From NCBI RefSeq assembly GCF_008692845.1, contig NZ_VXJW01000001.1:744001-808000 (forward strand): 64,000 nucleotides of DNA, given 5' to 3'. Positions within the stretch are counted from its first letter, which is position 1, and each line of letters begins with the position of its first letter. This document shows, in pieces, positions 44,441-54,578 of the stretch. The position numbers and the translations under genes were made by a program. The DNA is from Salmonella enterica subsp. arizonae (lineage in GTDB: Bacteria > Pseudomonadota > Gammaproteobacteria > Enterobacterales > Enterobacteriaceae). The notes under the pieces are model-generated. The model had not been told where the DNA came from, ran no database searches, and saw only the letters and a program-made list of their open reading frames with translations.

Positions 44441-44491
44441 TGGTTGATGGGTTCGGACCTGATAAACGCAGCGCCATCAGGTCAAAAAGAC

Positions 44492-45136
44492 TTAAAACCC
44501 AAGACTGTCCAGCAGATCGTCCACCTGATCCTGGCTGGCGACCACGCCAGCTTTCGAGGCATCTACCTGCGGGCCGTTAAGCAAACTTTCGTTTTCGCGT
44601 TTTGGCCGCGTGCTCTGCTCCGGGATGTTTTCCAGTAGCACCATTAACAACTGGCGCTCAATTTCCTGAATCACGTCCATCATACGCTTGATCACCTGAC
44701 CAGTCAGGTCTTGGAAATCCTGCGCCATCATGATGTCCAGCAACTGCGCGTTAGTAAAACTGGTATGACCTGGGACATCCTTGAGAAACTGACGCGTATC
44801 CGTTACCAGTTCACGGGCGTCGGAAAGTTCGATCGGATTTTCAAACCATTCGTCCCAACGTTGCGTCAGCGCCTTCGCCTCTTTTTCCATCGCATCCTGA
44901 TGCGGCTGCGAGGCCTCTACGCTATTCAGCGCGCGTTCCGCCGCCTGCGCCGTCATCTGGACGACGTAATCCAGACGGTCGCGCGCATCGGGAATCGCCT
45001 CTGCCGCTTCGGCAATCGCCTGGTCCAGCCCCAGTTCGCGCAAGCTGTCGCGCAGCATTCGGGTCAGACTACCGATGCGCGCAATGATGTCTCCTGCTGA
45101 ACCTTCATCAGCAGGCTTGATAGATGGTTGCATCAT
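44492..45136 (-). CDS. cheZ: CheY-P phosphatase CheZ
   Basis: 214 residues from the middle of three consecutive ATGs, giving the E. coli length. Catalytic Gln is in the helix [16 protein letters not shown]; the C-terminal CheY-binding peptide [12 protein letters not shown] is complete. Last gene of tar-cheRBYZ. Confidence 0.96.
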   Translation of the reverse strand: MMQPSIKPADEGSAGDIIARIGSLTRMLRDSLRELGLDQAIAEAAEAIPDARDRLDYVVQMTAQAAERALNSVEASQPHQDAMEKEAKALTQRWDEWFENPIELSDARELVTDTRQFLKDVPGHTSFTNAQLLDIMMAQDFQDLTGQVIKRMMDVIQEIERQLLMVLLENIPEQSTRPKRENESLLNGPQVDASKAGVVASQDQVDDLLDSLGF

Positions 45137-45146
45137 CATCGCATCC

Positions 45147-45542
<396 letters not shown>

Positions 45543-45553
45543 CTACTCCTGGT

Positions 45554-46603
45554 TCAAATACGTATCGCCTGTCCGGCACTGATTTTCGCCAGCATCTGCT
45601 GGCTCACCTGGCTAAGATCGACCACTTCGCTCACGCCACCCATATTGATGGCCTCGCGCGGCATGCCGAACACCACACAACTTGCTTCGTTTTGAGCAAT
45701 GGTCCAGGCGCCTGCCTGGTACATCGCCAACATTCCGGCAGCGCCATCGTTGCCCATCCCCGTAAGAATGACGCCTACGGCGTTACGCCCCGCGTGTTTC
45801 GCCACCGAATGAAACAGCACATCCACGGAAGGCCGATGCCGGTTCACCGGCGGGCCGTCATGAACTTTGATTAGATAATTCGCCCCGCTACGCGCCAGCT
45901 CCATATGCTTGTCGCCGGGCGCAATGTAGGCATGACCTGGCAATACGCGTTCGCCGTCTTCGGCCTCCTTCACGCTGATTTGACAGAGTTTATTAAGGCG
46001 CTCGGCAAACGAATGGGTAAAGCCAGGCGGCATATGCTGCGTAATAATCACTGCCGGGCTGGAAAGCGGCAGCGGTTGTAGCACATGGCGGATAGCTTCA
46101 GTACCGCCCGTTGAGGCGCCGATAGCAATCAGTTTTTCCGAACTGAGCAGCGGACCGGCCTTTAAGGTTGCCGGGGCCGCCATCGGTTTATGCGCGGCGA
46201 TGCGGGCTCGCGCGGCGGTACGCACTTTCTCAGCGATCATCTCGCTATACGCCAGCATACCTTCACGAATGCCAAGCTGTGGTTTGGTGACAAAATCGAT
46301 GGCCCCCAACTCCAGCGCCCGCAGCGTAACTTCGGAACCTTTACCGGTCAGCGAGGAGACCATCACCACCGGCATCGGACGCAAACGCATCAGTTTTTCA
46401 AGGAAATCGAGGCCATCCATCCGCGGCATCTCAACGTCAAGCGTCAATACGTCCGGATTAAATTTTTTGATGAGATCCCTGGCGACCAACGGATCCGGCG
46501 CGGTCGCCACCATCTCCATATCGCTATGGCTATTAATAATTTCAGTCATGATTTGGCGCATCAGCGCGGAATCATCTACCGACAACACCCTGATTTTACT
46601 CAT
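45554..46603 (-). CDS. cheB: Receptor methylesterase/deamidase CheB
   Basis: 349 residues: receiver domain with Asp56 ([12 protein letters not shown]) and esterase domain with the Ser of [11 protein letters not shown], His in TQHMPPGFT and Asp in [10 protein letters not shown]. Overlaps cheR by four bases. Confidence 0.97.
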   Translation of the reverse strand: MSKIRVLSVDDSALMRQIMTEIINSHSDMEMVATAPDPLVARDLIKKFNPDVLTLDVEMPRMDGLDFLEKLMRLRPMPVVMVSSLTGKGSEVTLRALELGAIDFVTKPQLGIREGMLAYSEMIAEKVRTAARARIAAHKPMAAPATLKAGPLLSSEKLIAIGASTGGTEAIRHVLQPLPLSSPAVIITQHMPPGFTHSFAERLNKLCQISVKEAEDGERVLPGHAYIAPGDKHMELARSGANYLIKVHDGPPVNRHRPSVDVLFHSVAKHAGRNAVGVILTGMGNDGAAGMLAMYQAGAWTIAQNEASCVVFGMPREAINMGGVSEVVDLSQVSQQMLAKISAGQAIRI

Positions 46604-47466
46604 GCTTTATCCTTACTTAGCGCATACACCGTCTGTCCGCGCAGGCTAAACTCGCGCACAAGGTTGCTAAAGTTTTCTGAGTGACCGGCAAACAACAGTC
46701 CGTCAGGTTTAAGGAGTGGAACAAAACGGCGCAGAATGTCCTGCTGTGTCGTTTTGTCAAAATAGATCATGACGTTACGGCAAAATATCGCGTCAAAGGG
46801 TCCAGGGATGTTGTACTGTTTTTCCAGCAAATTAAGGGAGGAAAATTCAACATAATTGGCCAGTTCCTGACGCACGCGCACCAACCCATCATGCGGCCCT
46901 GTACCGCGCATGAAGTAACGCTGTAGCTGGTGCGGCGATAACGTTTTCAGTTCGCTGAGGCGATAAATACCGCTTCTCGCTTTTTCCAGCACTTCAGTAT
47001 CAATATCGCTGGCAAACACTCTCCAGCGACCGGGAGCCATTCCCAACGCATCCGCCAGCGTAATGGCGATGCTGTAAGGTTCTTCTCCCGTCGATGCCGC
47101 CGCACTCCAGACGCGGTATTCGCCGTGGCGGCGGCGCGCATGTTCCGCAAGGATCGGGAAATGGTGCGCCTCCCGAAAAAAAGCGGTCAGGTTGGTGGTC
47201 AGAGCGTTGATAAAAGCCTGCCACTCAGCGCTGGTTTGGTTAGCCTCCAGCATACTAAGGTAACGGCCAAAATCATCCAGCCCCAGGGTACGCAACCGAC
47301 GCACCAGGCGGTTATAAACCATATCCCGCTTATGGTCGGCCAGCACGATCCCTGCGCGTTGGTAGATTAATTGACATATCCGACGAAAATGCGCGTCGGA
47401 CAGCGCGAGGCGCTGTGTCATCTGTAACATTAATGACGTTTGCCCGGAGGGCAGAGATGATGTCAT
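46600..47466 (-). CDS. cheR: Receptor methyltransferase CheR
   Basis: 288 residues with SAM motif [16 protein letters not shown] and CRNVMIYFD, and the beta-subdomain that binds the receptor NWETF tail. It methylates Glu residues of chemoreceptors. The 161 bp upstream, where E. coli carries tap, contain only a hairpin. Confidence 0.97.
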   Translation of the reverse strand: MTSSLPSGQTSLMLQMTQRLALSDAHFRRICQLIYQRAGIVLADHKRDMVYNRLVRRLRTLGLDDFGRYLSMLEANQTSAEWQAFINALTTNLTAFFREAHHFPILAEHARRRHGEYRVWSAAASTGEEPYSIAITLADALGMAPGRWRVFASDIDTEVLEKARSGIYRLSELKTLSPHQLQRYFMRGTGPHDGLVRVRQELANYVEFSSLNLLEKQYNIPGPFDAIFCRNVMIYFDKTTQQDILRRFVPLLKPDGLLFAGHSENFSNLVREFSLRGQTVYALSKDKA

Positions 47467-47555
47467 AGCGCCTTCTTAATCACATTCACAATACAACGGG
47501 CGCGCCCTGCGACAACGCCATGCTTCCCGTATTACTCATTTTTTGCTTTTACCTA

Positions 47556-47591
47556 TTGCGAACCAGACGAAAGGTATCGGCTGGTTCGCAA
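47556..47591. repeat. Perfect 11-bp inverted repeat between tar and cheR
   Basis: TTGCGAACCAG ... CTGGTTCGCAA with a 14-base loop, 36 bp after the tar stop. It lies where E. coli has tap. No strong T-run follows on the minus strand (a weak T/A-rich stretch only). Confidence 0.75.
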
Positions 47592-47627
47592 ATTAATCGA
47601 TAACCGACAGCACATCGCGCACATCGA

Positions 47628-49289
47628 TCAGAAGGTTTCCCAGTTCGCATCGTCCCCGGCGGCTAAGGGCCGCGGCGTATTACCAGGCTGAACGTCCACT
47701 AACGGACGCGGTTCATGTTTATTTGCCGCAAGCGGTCGCGATGCCAGCCGGAAAGCGGATACCGCCATGGTTAAACGGCTGGCCTGCTCCTCCAGCGCGG
47801 CGGCCGCAGCCGCGGACTCCTGAACCAGCGAGGCATTCTGTTGCGTTACGCGATCCATCTCAGAAACGGCCAAAGCGACCTGATCGATGCCCCGACTTTG
47901 CTCATCCGAGGCGGAGGCGATTTCGCCCATAATATCCGTGACGCGCGTGACGGCATTGACGATATCGGTCATGGTTTCCCCGGCGCTTTCCACCAACACA
48001 GAACCGGTATCGACACGCGCGACGGAATCTTCAATCAACGACTTAATTTCTTTCGCCGCCTGGGCGCTGCGGCTGGCCAGATTACGCACCTCGCCTGCCA
48101 CTACCGCAAAACCGCGCCCCTGTTCGCCCGCGCGCGCCGCTTCTACCGCCGCGTTCAGCGCCAAAATATTAGTCTGGAAGGCAATACCATCGATAACGCT
48201 GATAATGTCAGCGATCTTCTTCGAACTGTCGGCAATTTCGTGCATGGTATTCACCACGCCGTCGACAACTTTGCCGCCATGACGCGCGGTATCGGAGGCG
48301 CTTTGCGCCAGTTGCGAAGCCTGGCGGGCGTTATCGGCGTTTTGCTTAACGGTCGCCGTCAGTTGTTCCATGCTGGCTGCCGTCTCTTCCAGAGCGGAGG
48401 CCTGCTGTTCGGTACGGGAAGAGAGGTCGGTATTACCGGCGGCAATTTCGCTGGTGCCGGAATAAATCGCATCCGAACCTTCGCGAACCTGGGTCACGGT
48501 GTCAGTCAGCGAACGTTGCATGTGATCGACCGTCCCCGCCAGTTCGCCGATTTCATTACGCCCTGAGACAGTGAGCGTTTTCGTCAGATCGCCGCTGGCA
48601 ATTTCACGGATATGGGCAATCACTCGCGCTAATGGGTTAAGCAGGGCTTGACGAATACCGTACCAAACCACTATCAAAATCAGCACCAGCACGATGGCAA
48701 GAATCCCCAGTTGCCATTGCGCAAAACGGTAATCGTGAGCGCTTTGATCAAATGTCTGACGGTACAGGTTTTCGCTCACCTGTGCGTAGTTGCCCAACGC
48801 CTCGCCCAGCGCATTTTGCATTCCCTGGGTTGGCTGGGCGAAGTAAGCATCCATATTGCCGTTATCCAGGAACTGGATAAGTTCGGTTAATGCAGCCTGA
48901 TAGCGCTGATATTTTTCATCAACGCTTGCGCTGGCCTCCGCCATCGCTGGCAATGGAGTCATGTTTTTGAAAGTAGTGTAGTGCGCCGCCGCCTGTGCGA
49001 GGGTAGTTTTTGCGTTCTGGAGTAAATCCGTTTTGGCGCTGCTCTGCTGGTTAGAGGTGCCCATCATCATGCGTGCGGCGGAGCGGCTCAGGTTAATGCG
49101 CGTTTGCAGCATTAAGTCCCATGTCGACGTGAGTTCACTTTGTTGCTGACGTAATTCGTTAGAAATAACAAAACCTTGCTGGTTATGCTGTAATGAAGAA
49201 AACAGCAAACCACCGGAAACAAGCTGTAGCAGTGCGAAAACCCCCAGCACCATCATCAGCATTGTGACAACGCGGATACGGTTAAACAT
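47628..49289 (-). CDS. tar: Aspartate chemoreceptor Tar (CheM)
   Basis: 553 residues. TM1 at about 7-30, periplasmic sensor with the aspartate-binding Arg64, Arg69 and Arg73, TM2 near 190-212, HAMP, and the signalling tip ([20 protein letters not shown]). It ends in NWETF, the CheR/CheB docking pentapeptide. First gene of the downstream chemotaxis unit, with its own sigma-28 promoter. Confidence 0.97.
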   Translation of the reverse strand: MFNRIRVVTMLMMVLGVFALLQLVSGGLLFSSLQHNQQGFVISNELRQQQSELTSTWDLMLQTRINLSRSAARMMMGTSNQQSSAKTDLLQNAKTTLAQAAAHYTTFKNMTPLPAMAEASASVDEKYQRYQAALTELIQFLDNGNMDAYFAQPTQGMQNALGEALGNYAQVSENLYRQTFDQSAHDYRFAQWQLGILAIVLVLILIVVWYGIRQALLNPLARVIAHIREIASGDLTKTLTVSGRNEIGELAGTVDHMQRSLTDTVTQVREGSDAIYSGTSEIAAGNTDLSSRTEQQASALEETAASMEQLTATVKQNADNARQASQLAQSASDTARHGGKVVDGVVNTMHEIADSSKKIADIISVIDGIAFQTNILALNAAVEAARAGEQGRGFAVVAGEVRNLASRSAQAAKEIKSLIEDSVARVDTGSVLVESAGETMTDIVNAVTRVTDIMGEIASASDEQSRGIDQVALAVSEMDRVTQQNASLVQESAAAAAALEEQASRLTMAVSAFRLASRPLAANKHEPRPLVDVQPGNTPRPLAAGDDANWETF

Positions 49290-49320
49290 AAGGCACCTTC
49301 CTGATAACGAGTTATCAACG

Positions 49321-49348
49321 TTATCGGCACCTGCGGTAATAACTTTAC
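49321..49348 (-). promoter_or_regulatory. Sigma-28 (FliA) promoter of tar
   Basis: On the minus strand TAAAGTTA, 11 or 12 bases, then GCCGATAA fit the FliA consensus TAAAGTTT-N11-GCCGATAA almost perfectly, 32 bp upstream of the tar ATG. The pilus operon ends only 25 bp further upstream. Confidence 0.93.
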
Positions 49349-49373
49349 ATTTGCGAAAAGGAAAAACCCTGCG

Positions 49374-50339
49374 CTAGAAGGTGATATCGACTACAACCGT
49401 ATCACTATAGACACCAGCGGGCGGCGTAGGCTGGTTAGTAAGAATTTTTGCGTTATAATTATACGTTCGCAGCAGACCATCGGCGCTAATAGCCGAGGAT
49501 GCCTCGCTCGCCCACCGTTCACTGCCGCTACTGCCCCATCGGTTGTTGGTCGCGCCCTTGTAAATTTCATAATTCAACCGGTTACTGCCACTGGCCATGT
49601 TTCTGCTGTTACCGTTTGCATATGCACCATTATTGATACCTACGCTATACACGCTTCCTTTGGTGCAAGTGACCGCCACGCTCTGACTTATCACTGGAAA
49701 ATTCTTGACCAGCGGCGCGCTGCCAAAATTGACATCGGGCGCAGTAATCGCAATACAGTCATTGGCTACTGTTAACGTTAATTGCAACGTTGTCGCCGCA
49801 GTTCCCGTTTGCGCCGTCCCGCAGATCCCTAAAAGACCGACCTGACAAATATTGTAGTAAACGCTGAAATTGAATGTTACCTGGTACGGCCCGGCGCTAA
49901 CGTTAAGGCCAGACGTGGTACGAAACCAGAGCGGTAATGTAAAACGACGAGATCCCAGTAAGGACAATAGCGTACTGCCGTTCCAGGTATAACTGCCGTT
50001 GATGGCAATCTCACTGTTATTTGCGCATCCAGCCTGTCCACATAACCGAACCGGAATAGTGTCCGTGATACTGGTATTATCTGTACGTTTCAGGGCAGCG
50101 CGAGTACCGGCTGAGACTGACGCACCGGTGTAGGTTAATGTCACCGTATCGTTATTCAGCAGCCCCAGCACCACGTCGCACTGCACCAGCACATTGGCGC
50201 TAGTAGTTTGCTCAGAGCTGTTTAACATAAAAGACGATACGCTACCGAATGCGCCGCTGGTAGTGGCGACGCTACAGGCCGCCCACACTCCGGGCACGAA
50301 AAATAGTAAGGCCAACAGCCATAAAATTCGTGCAGTCAT
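49374..50339 (-). CDS. Archaic chaperone-usher pilus tip protein (CsuE-like, two SCPU domains)
   Basis: 321 residues with a signal peptide cut after GVWA, giving a mature start ACSVATTSGAFGSV. Two spore-coat-protein-U-like domains can be seen: residues about 22-180 and 190-321, each opening with a Cys-containing strand (CSVAT; NDCIAITAPDVNFG) and the second closing with the donor-strand-type end GVYSDTVVVDITF. An N-terminal extra domain before a pilin domain is how tip adhesins of this class (CsuE) are built, so it is probably the adhesin. The ATG overlaps the usher stop by four bases. Last gene of the operon. Confidence 0.82.
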   Translation of the reverse strand: MTARILWLLALLFFVPGVWAACSVATTSGAFGSVSSFMLNSSEQTTSANVLVQCDVVLGLLNNDTVTLTYTGASVSAGTRAALKRTDNTSITDTIPVRLCGQAGCANNSEIAINGSYTWNGSTLLSLLGSRRFTLPLWFRTTSGLNVSAGPYQVTFNFSVYYNICQVGLLGICGTAQTGTAATTLQLTLTVANDCIAITAPDVNFGSAPLVKNFPVISQSVAVTCTKGSVYSVGINNGAYANGNSRNMASGSNRLNYEIYKGATNNRWGSSGSERWASEASSAISADGLLRTYNYNAKILTNQPTPPAGVYSDTVVVDITF

Positions 50340-52708
50340 AAGGCCTTACTTCGACAAACAAGCGGCCCGTAGGTCTGCAATTTATGATCAGGATTCGCGG
50401 CAAGCGTAAGCGTAGCCTCACATCGAGTACCGTCCGGTGTTACTGCCTGCAGCGGCGTTACCGATTCCAGATCCTCCAGCCAGACGATGCCATCGTATCC
50501 GACGACCGCGGACGCGTTTTGCGGCCGCAGCACCAAGCTTGCCAACGGTAATGGCTCCCCCTGCTCATTATATAAAATGACGCTGGCGGCCCGCGACTGC
50601 TCCAGCGGGAACTCAACCAGAAAACCGCTTTGCCGCCGGATCGCAATACGACGACCGGTCTCTTTCAGGCGAGTATCGGCAGGTAAATTAAGGGTATTAA
50701 TACTGTAATGCGCCGGATAATACGCCGACACGCCAGCGATCAATAAATAGCCCTGAACATTGGTTTTTCCTACTGGCTGGTTCTCATAATTCACGGGTAC
50801 ATCCGCATGTCCATCAGTGCTAATGAGCGCAAAAGCGTCATTAATTTTATTGGCGGTAAAGAAATGATTATCCATCAGAACCACAGCTCCCTGCGCTTCC
50901 CCCCAACCGGTAAATGCATCGCTTTCACCGTACACGCCGCCCTGCAACTCCACATTATTGTTTCGCCAGCCCAGCGTTGCCTGCTGATAGTTGTGACGCT
51001 GAGATTGTCGCGCCCATGCCAGATTCCAGCCAAATCCGCCGTCTGTTGGCATAGCATGGTTATAATTTATACGCTGCGTCTGCCCAGCGTCTGGCGTTTT
51101 CTCCATGCTCAACGCTGCGCTATCCCGCGCGCCGAGCGGAATTTGTAACGACATCGCCAGCGTCCATTCCCCCTGTTGCTGGTCCCGGCTAGCCGCCAGA
51201 TAAAGGCTGCTACTTCGCCATAAATTCCGGCTCCAGGAGAGGTTAAGTAATTCTGTTTTTTGCGCGTCGAAAGTGCGAACGCCAATCCACGCGGCGCCGA
51301 CATTACCAAACGTGCCCATGTTAAACGTCAGCGAATACTGATCGCTGCGCTGGCTCAACGATGCCTGGGGGAAATTATCGTCATCCACACGGGGAAGTTG
51401 ATCATATAACGCCAGATTGCCAAACCCGCGAGTACGACGACTATGCTGTGTGGCAAGGCTAAAAGCAGAGGTATTGTACTGATATCCCCAGGTTCGCTGT
51501 TCGCCAGGATTTCCCCGCATCCGGCTTTCACTTAAGGCGCCATTTACTACGCCGAAACGCCCCAGTCTGACCAGCGCGCCAGCCCCCGCCAACGCCAGCG
51601 ATTTCGCCCCCTCGCCATGACTTTCCAGAGTAATATAATCACTCGCGCCATAACGGTATGTGGCGCTGCCCAACGCTGGCCCATAGTCAAAATTTTCGAG
51701 GCCGTAGTTGCGGCGTAAACTGCCGAACGTTACCGCGCCGTCGGTCATTCCCGTTTTGAGCAGATCGCTGGCGACATAAAATGGAAGTGTAGTACTCACC
51801 TGCCTGCCCAGTGCATCGCGGGTAACCAGTACGGCCTCCCCCGCGCCGTTAATATACGGCAGGTTAGTCAAGGTGAATGGCCCAGGCTGAATCTGCGTCG
51901 ATCCCGCCTGATAACCATTAATAAACAGATCCGCCGCCGTCGGAACGACCGCTTCTCCGGAAAACGTTGGTAAGGGCCAGGTGACTAAATCCGGACGTAG
52001 CGAAAAGTCCCTCCCCCATGAAATACCGCCGACACGCACGCTGCTGCTCCAGCTTAAGGCATCGCTAACCACATCGCCCAACCGCCATTGTGTCGCGCTC
52101 TCTTCATGCATCGCAGTAAATACCGTGTCATAACGCACATAGCCCTCTTGTTGATTGTTATCCCCTGTCAGACGCTGGCGAAGATAGCCGGTAGAAGAGA
52201 AAAAACCGACATCGTTAAAAAAGCGTAACTCATGCCAGAGCGATGCCTGTCCATCGCCATGTTGGGTATGACTAGTATAAAAATCATAATTCAGCAGCGC
52301 CCCTTGACCGTTTTGCGGCGTGATTTGCGTCGGCTCGCCGCCAAAAGAGACAGGACGCTCAGGTAACCAGTCACGGGGAACCGACAGTAACAGGCGCTGT
52401 CTGCCGCTGTCATATTCCGTTTTTACTCCAGACAGTTGCGACATATTAACCTCTCCCGGCGGCAGCTTATCGGCAGGCAGTCCGGCACGTTGTAGATCCA
52501 CGCTGGCAACATAAAAATCATTCTGTCGCCACGTGACGGGGACCACCTGCTTGCTATCGAAATGGTTGATAATTAACGTCAGGTGAAATACCGCCTGCTC
52601 GTTCATAACCTCCCCATCAGGCGGCGGCGGGAGAGCATCATCTCCGGCGTACACACTACTGACCAGGAACATCGCTACGCCGCTTAGCGCGTGGGGCCAG
52701 ACTGCCAT
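50336..52708 (-). CDS. Archaic (sigma-clade) outer-membrane usher, CsuD-like
   Basis: 790 residues with a signal peptide (cut near SSVYA). Usher regions in order: N-terminal periplasmic domain (FHLTLIINHFDSKQVVPV), 24-strand beta-barrel with a plug, and C-terminal domains ending KLQTYGPLVCRSKAL. The motif GGISWGRDFSLRPDLVTWP is typical of ushers. It builds and secretes the pilus through the outer membrane. It overlaps the chaperone by 25 bases and the tip gene by four, so the genes are tightly coupled. The frame is uninterrupted. Confidence 0.9.
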   Translation of the reverse strand: MAVWPHALSGVAMFLVSSVYAGDDALPPPPDGEVMNEQAVFHLTLIINHFDSKQVVPVTWRQNDFYVASVDLQRAGLPADKLPPGEVNMSQLSGVKTEYDSGRQRLLLSVPRDWLPERPVSFGGEPTQITPQNGQGALLNYDFYTSHTQHGDGQASLWHELRFFNDVGFFSSTGYLRQRLTGDNNQQEGYVRYDTVFTAMHEESATQWRLGDVVSDALSWSSSVRVGGISWGRDFSLRPDLVTWPLPTFSGEAVVPTAADLFINGYQAGSTQIQPGPFTLTNLPYINGAGEAVLVTRDALGRQVSTTLPFYVASDLLKTGMTDGAVTFGSLRRNYGLENFDYGPALGSATYRYGASDYITLESHGEGAKSLALAGAGALVRLGRFGVVNGALSESRMRGNPGEQRTWGYQYNTSAFSLATQHSRRTRGFGNLALYDQLPRVDDDNFPQASLSQRSDQYSLTFNMGTFGNVGAAWIGVRTFDAQKTELLNLSWSRNLWRSSSLYLAASRDQQQGEWTLAMSLQIPLGARDSAALSMEKTPDAGQTQRINYNHAMPTDGGFGWNLAWARQSQRHNYQQATLGWRNNNVELQGGVYGESDAFTGWGEAQGAVVLMDNHFFTANKINDAFALISTDGHADVPVNYENQPVGKTNVQGYLLIAGVSAYYPAHYSINTLNLPADTRLKETGRRIAIRRQSGFLVEFPLEQSRAASVILYNEQGEPLPLASLVLRPQNASAVVGYDGIVWLEDLESVTPLQAVTPDGTRCEATLTLAANPDHKLQTYGPLVCRSKAL

Positions 52709-53445
52709 TGCCCACCCTGAGCGTTAATCGTCGCTGTCAATTCCGTCGGCTGTGTCATTCCTGGGGGTAGCGGCCAGCGCCGATAGCTACCTGGAAGCAC
52801 GTACCCCAACAAGCCATCCGCCAGGGAACGCGTTTCACTTCCCTGGCGCACACTCGTTTTACTGAGGCGAACATGTACCGCCCCTTGGTTACGCACCTCC
52901 AGAAATGGCGCCCCATTTTCTCGAATCACACGCCACTGCAACTGCGGTACACTGGCGCGGGCATGATGTTCTTCCCCAGGCCAGGTTGCGATGCCTTGCC
53001 CATAAACGAACAGCGGCAAAGAGTAGCGCATCTGTATTTTTAGTCCCATCGGCGGCGTACCGGCGTTATCGGATGAGGGGATCTCATCAACAATAATGCG
53101 ATAAGCCTGTTCTGCTCCGTCAGGGGCTTTTGTTTGTTTTATCAGCCTAATCAACTGCTTATTCCCTTTTTCAATGCGCACAATCGGTGGGCTGGCAACC
53201 ACATCTTGCTGATTCTGATAACGCTCGAACCCCCCTTGCTGGCGCCAGCGCACAATACGTACCTGCATGGTCGTCGGCGCGTCGCCCCGATTCTCAATCC
53301 ACAGTTCGCTTGCGTTCCTCTCTGCGGCAAGCCAGGGATCGATCGGCCACAATAAAATAGCGGCGCCGCTATTTGCCCCAAGTGAAAAAAATAGACCCGC
53401 CAGCGCCAGCAAAACGCGCCTGAAAAGGACCGTAAATTTCATCAT
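52684..53445 (-). CDS. Periplasmic pilus chaperone, CsuC-like
   Basis: 253 residues, signal peptide then an Ig-like PapD-type fold: the N-terminal domain holds VRIVRWRQQ and the G1-type strand with RIEKGNKQLIRLIK, where Arg and Lys would anchor the pilin end. Long hydrophobic donor strand (PPIVRIEKGNKQLIRL) as in archaic chaperones. It caps pilin subunits before they reach the usher. Confidence 0.87.
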   Translation of the reverse strand: MMKFTVLFRRVLLALAGLFFSLGANSGAAILLWPIDPWLAAERNASELWIENRGDAPTTMQVRIVRWRQQGGFERYQNQQDVVASPPIVRIEKGNKQLIRLIKQTKAPDGAEQAYRIIVDEIPSSDNAGTPPMGLKIQMRYSLPLFVYGQGIATWPGEEHHARASVPQLQWRVIRENGAPFLEVRNQGAVHVRLSKTSVRQGSETRSLADGLLGYVLPGSYRRWPLPPGMTQPTELTATINAQGGQWQSGPTR

Positions 53446-53455
53446 GTCTCCCTTA

Positions 53456-53998
53456 TTACCATGACAAGGTCACGGTCAGTTGATCGGAATAGGTGCCTGC
53501 CGGGCTAAATCCGCTCAAAAATGCGGCGCTGAAAAGCGGTAACGCAATGTTATTGCTGTCGGTATAAAGCACGGGAACAGATTGATTGACGCCTATCTCG
53601 CTGTTTGCCGCCAGTGATGCCGAGCTGTATAACCGGTAAGCGACCCGCTCACTGCCGCCTGAACGTTGCATGTTGCGCACTGAGGTATACTGGCGACCAC
53701 CATCAATACTCATGCTTAACGCCACGCCTGGCGTACAGGCCAGATTCACCGTCGTTCCCGGTACAAAACGAGTATTAATTTGACGATTTTCCACGCCGCT
53801 GTATGTGCCAAAGTTCAGTGTACCTAGCGTTCCGCCGCTGCCGGTGGCGACGCTGCACCCCGGCGTAATAGTGGCGTTAAGCTGAAAAGATTGCGTCGTC
53901 ACTGCCGGAAGCGGCGGTGCCATCCCCCCCAGTAGCGCCAGCATCAGGCATAACCGTTTCCCGCTCCCGTTCAGAAAGCGTGCGTTTTTACGTCGCAT
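53456..53998 (-). CDS. SCPU-domain pilin, minor subunit
   Basis: 180 residues from an ATG at 53998 (MRRKNARFLNGSGKRLC), 11 bp after the stop of the previous pilin; an earlier in-frame start would overlap that gene and spoil the signal peptide. The mature part begins near TTQSFQLNATITPGCSVATG and ends AGTYSDQLTVTLSW, the spore-coat-U family pattern, with Cys in GCSVA and LACTPG. Probably the adapter or minor subunit (CsuA/CsuB position). Confidence 0.82.
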   Translation of the reverse strand: MRRKNARFLNGSGKRLCLMLALLGGMAPPLPAVTTQSFQLNATITPGCSVATGSGGTLGTLNFGTYSGVENRQINTRFVPGTTVNLACTPGVALSMSIDGGRQYTSVRNMQRSGGSERVAYRLYSSASLAANSEIGVNQSVPVLYTDSNNIALPLFSAAFLSGFSPAGTYSDQLTVTLSW

Positions 53999-54008
53999 GG
54001 TTTTTCTG

Positions 54009-54578
54009 TCAGTAGATAACGCTGACGTTAATGGTGTCGGTATAGATGCCTGGGTTAACCGTAACGCTGTTGCCGCCGCCCTGAATGCGACCATATAGCG
54101 TGTAGTTGTCTACGCCTGCGGTGGTATTCGCTTTCGGTATCGGCGTATTGTTAGTGATCTCGTTATTAAAACTGCTGTCGCTATAAAGACGGTATGCGAC
54201 ACCCTGGCTGGTATTCGCTGAATTCATCAGATAACGCGCTGGCGTGCCGGGCGTTCCGATGGTAGTACCAGGTGCGGTCACGTTGGTATTTCCGGTAACC
54301 TGCACCGTGTAGTTGGCGGTCGTACACTGGATACCAAAACTGTTGCCGCCGCCCGCGCCAGTTAACTGCGTGGTCAGTTCAGAAAAGGTCGCCGGATGCG
54401 TACCAAAGTCCAGCGTCCCGAAATTGATCCCATTTTGACCCGGCGAGCCATTAATCAGGCAACCGTTGGTCAACGTCAGCGTCGCACCAATAGTTCCGTT
54501 GCTGGTCACCGCAAATGCCGGAGACAAAGCGCCTGAAGCGAGACCCGCAGCAACCAGCACAAGGTAAATTTTATTCAT
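54009..54578 (-). CDS. SCPU-domain pilin, probable major subunit
   Basis: 189 residues from the ATG at 54578, which follows a GGGGAGA box. Signal peptide cut after PAFA; mature start VTSNGTIGATLTLTNGC, a disulfide pair (NGCLI ... IQCTTA), and the C-terminal pattern PGIYTDTINVSVIY. It is the first gene of the operon, the position of the main pilin (CsuA/B) in Csu-type clusters. Rich in Asn, Thr and Gly, as expected of a surface fibre. Confidence 0.84.
   Translation of the reverse strand: MNKIYLVLVAAGLASGALSPAFAVTSNGTIGATLTLTNGCLINGSPGQNGINFGTLDFGTHPATFSELTTQLTGAGGGNSFGIQCTTANYTVQVTGNTNVTAPGTTIGTPGTPARYLMNSANTSQGVAYRLYSDSSFNNEITNNTPIPKANTTAGVDNYTLYGRIQGGGNSVTVNPGIYTDTINVSVIY

Noticed and set aside
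47467..47627. Possible remnant of tap between tar and cheR
   Set aside because: Only 161 bp and no residual receptor coding sequence could be read; absence of tap is normal for Salmonella.
47841..48566. 241-codon open frame opposite tar
   Set aside because: Shadow of the receptor signalling domain.
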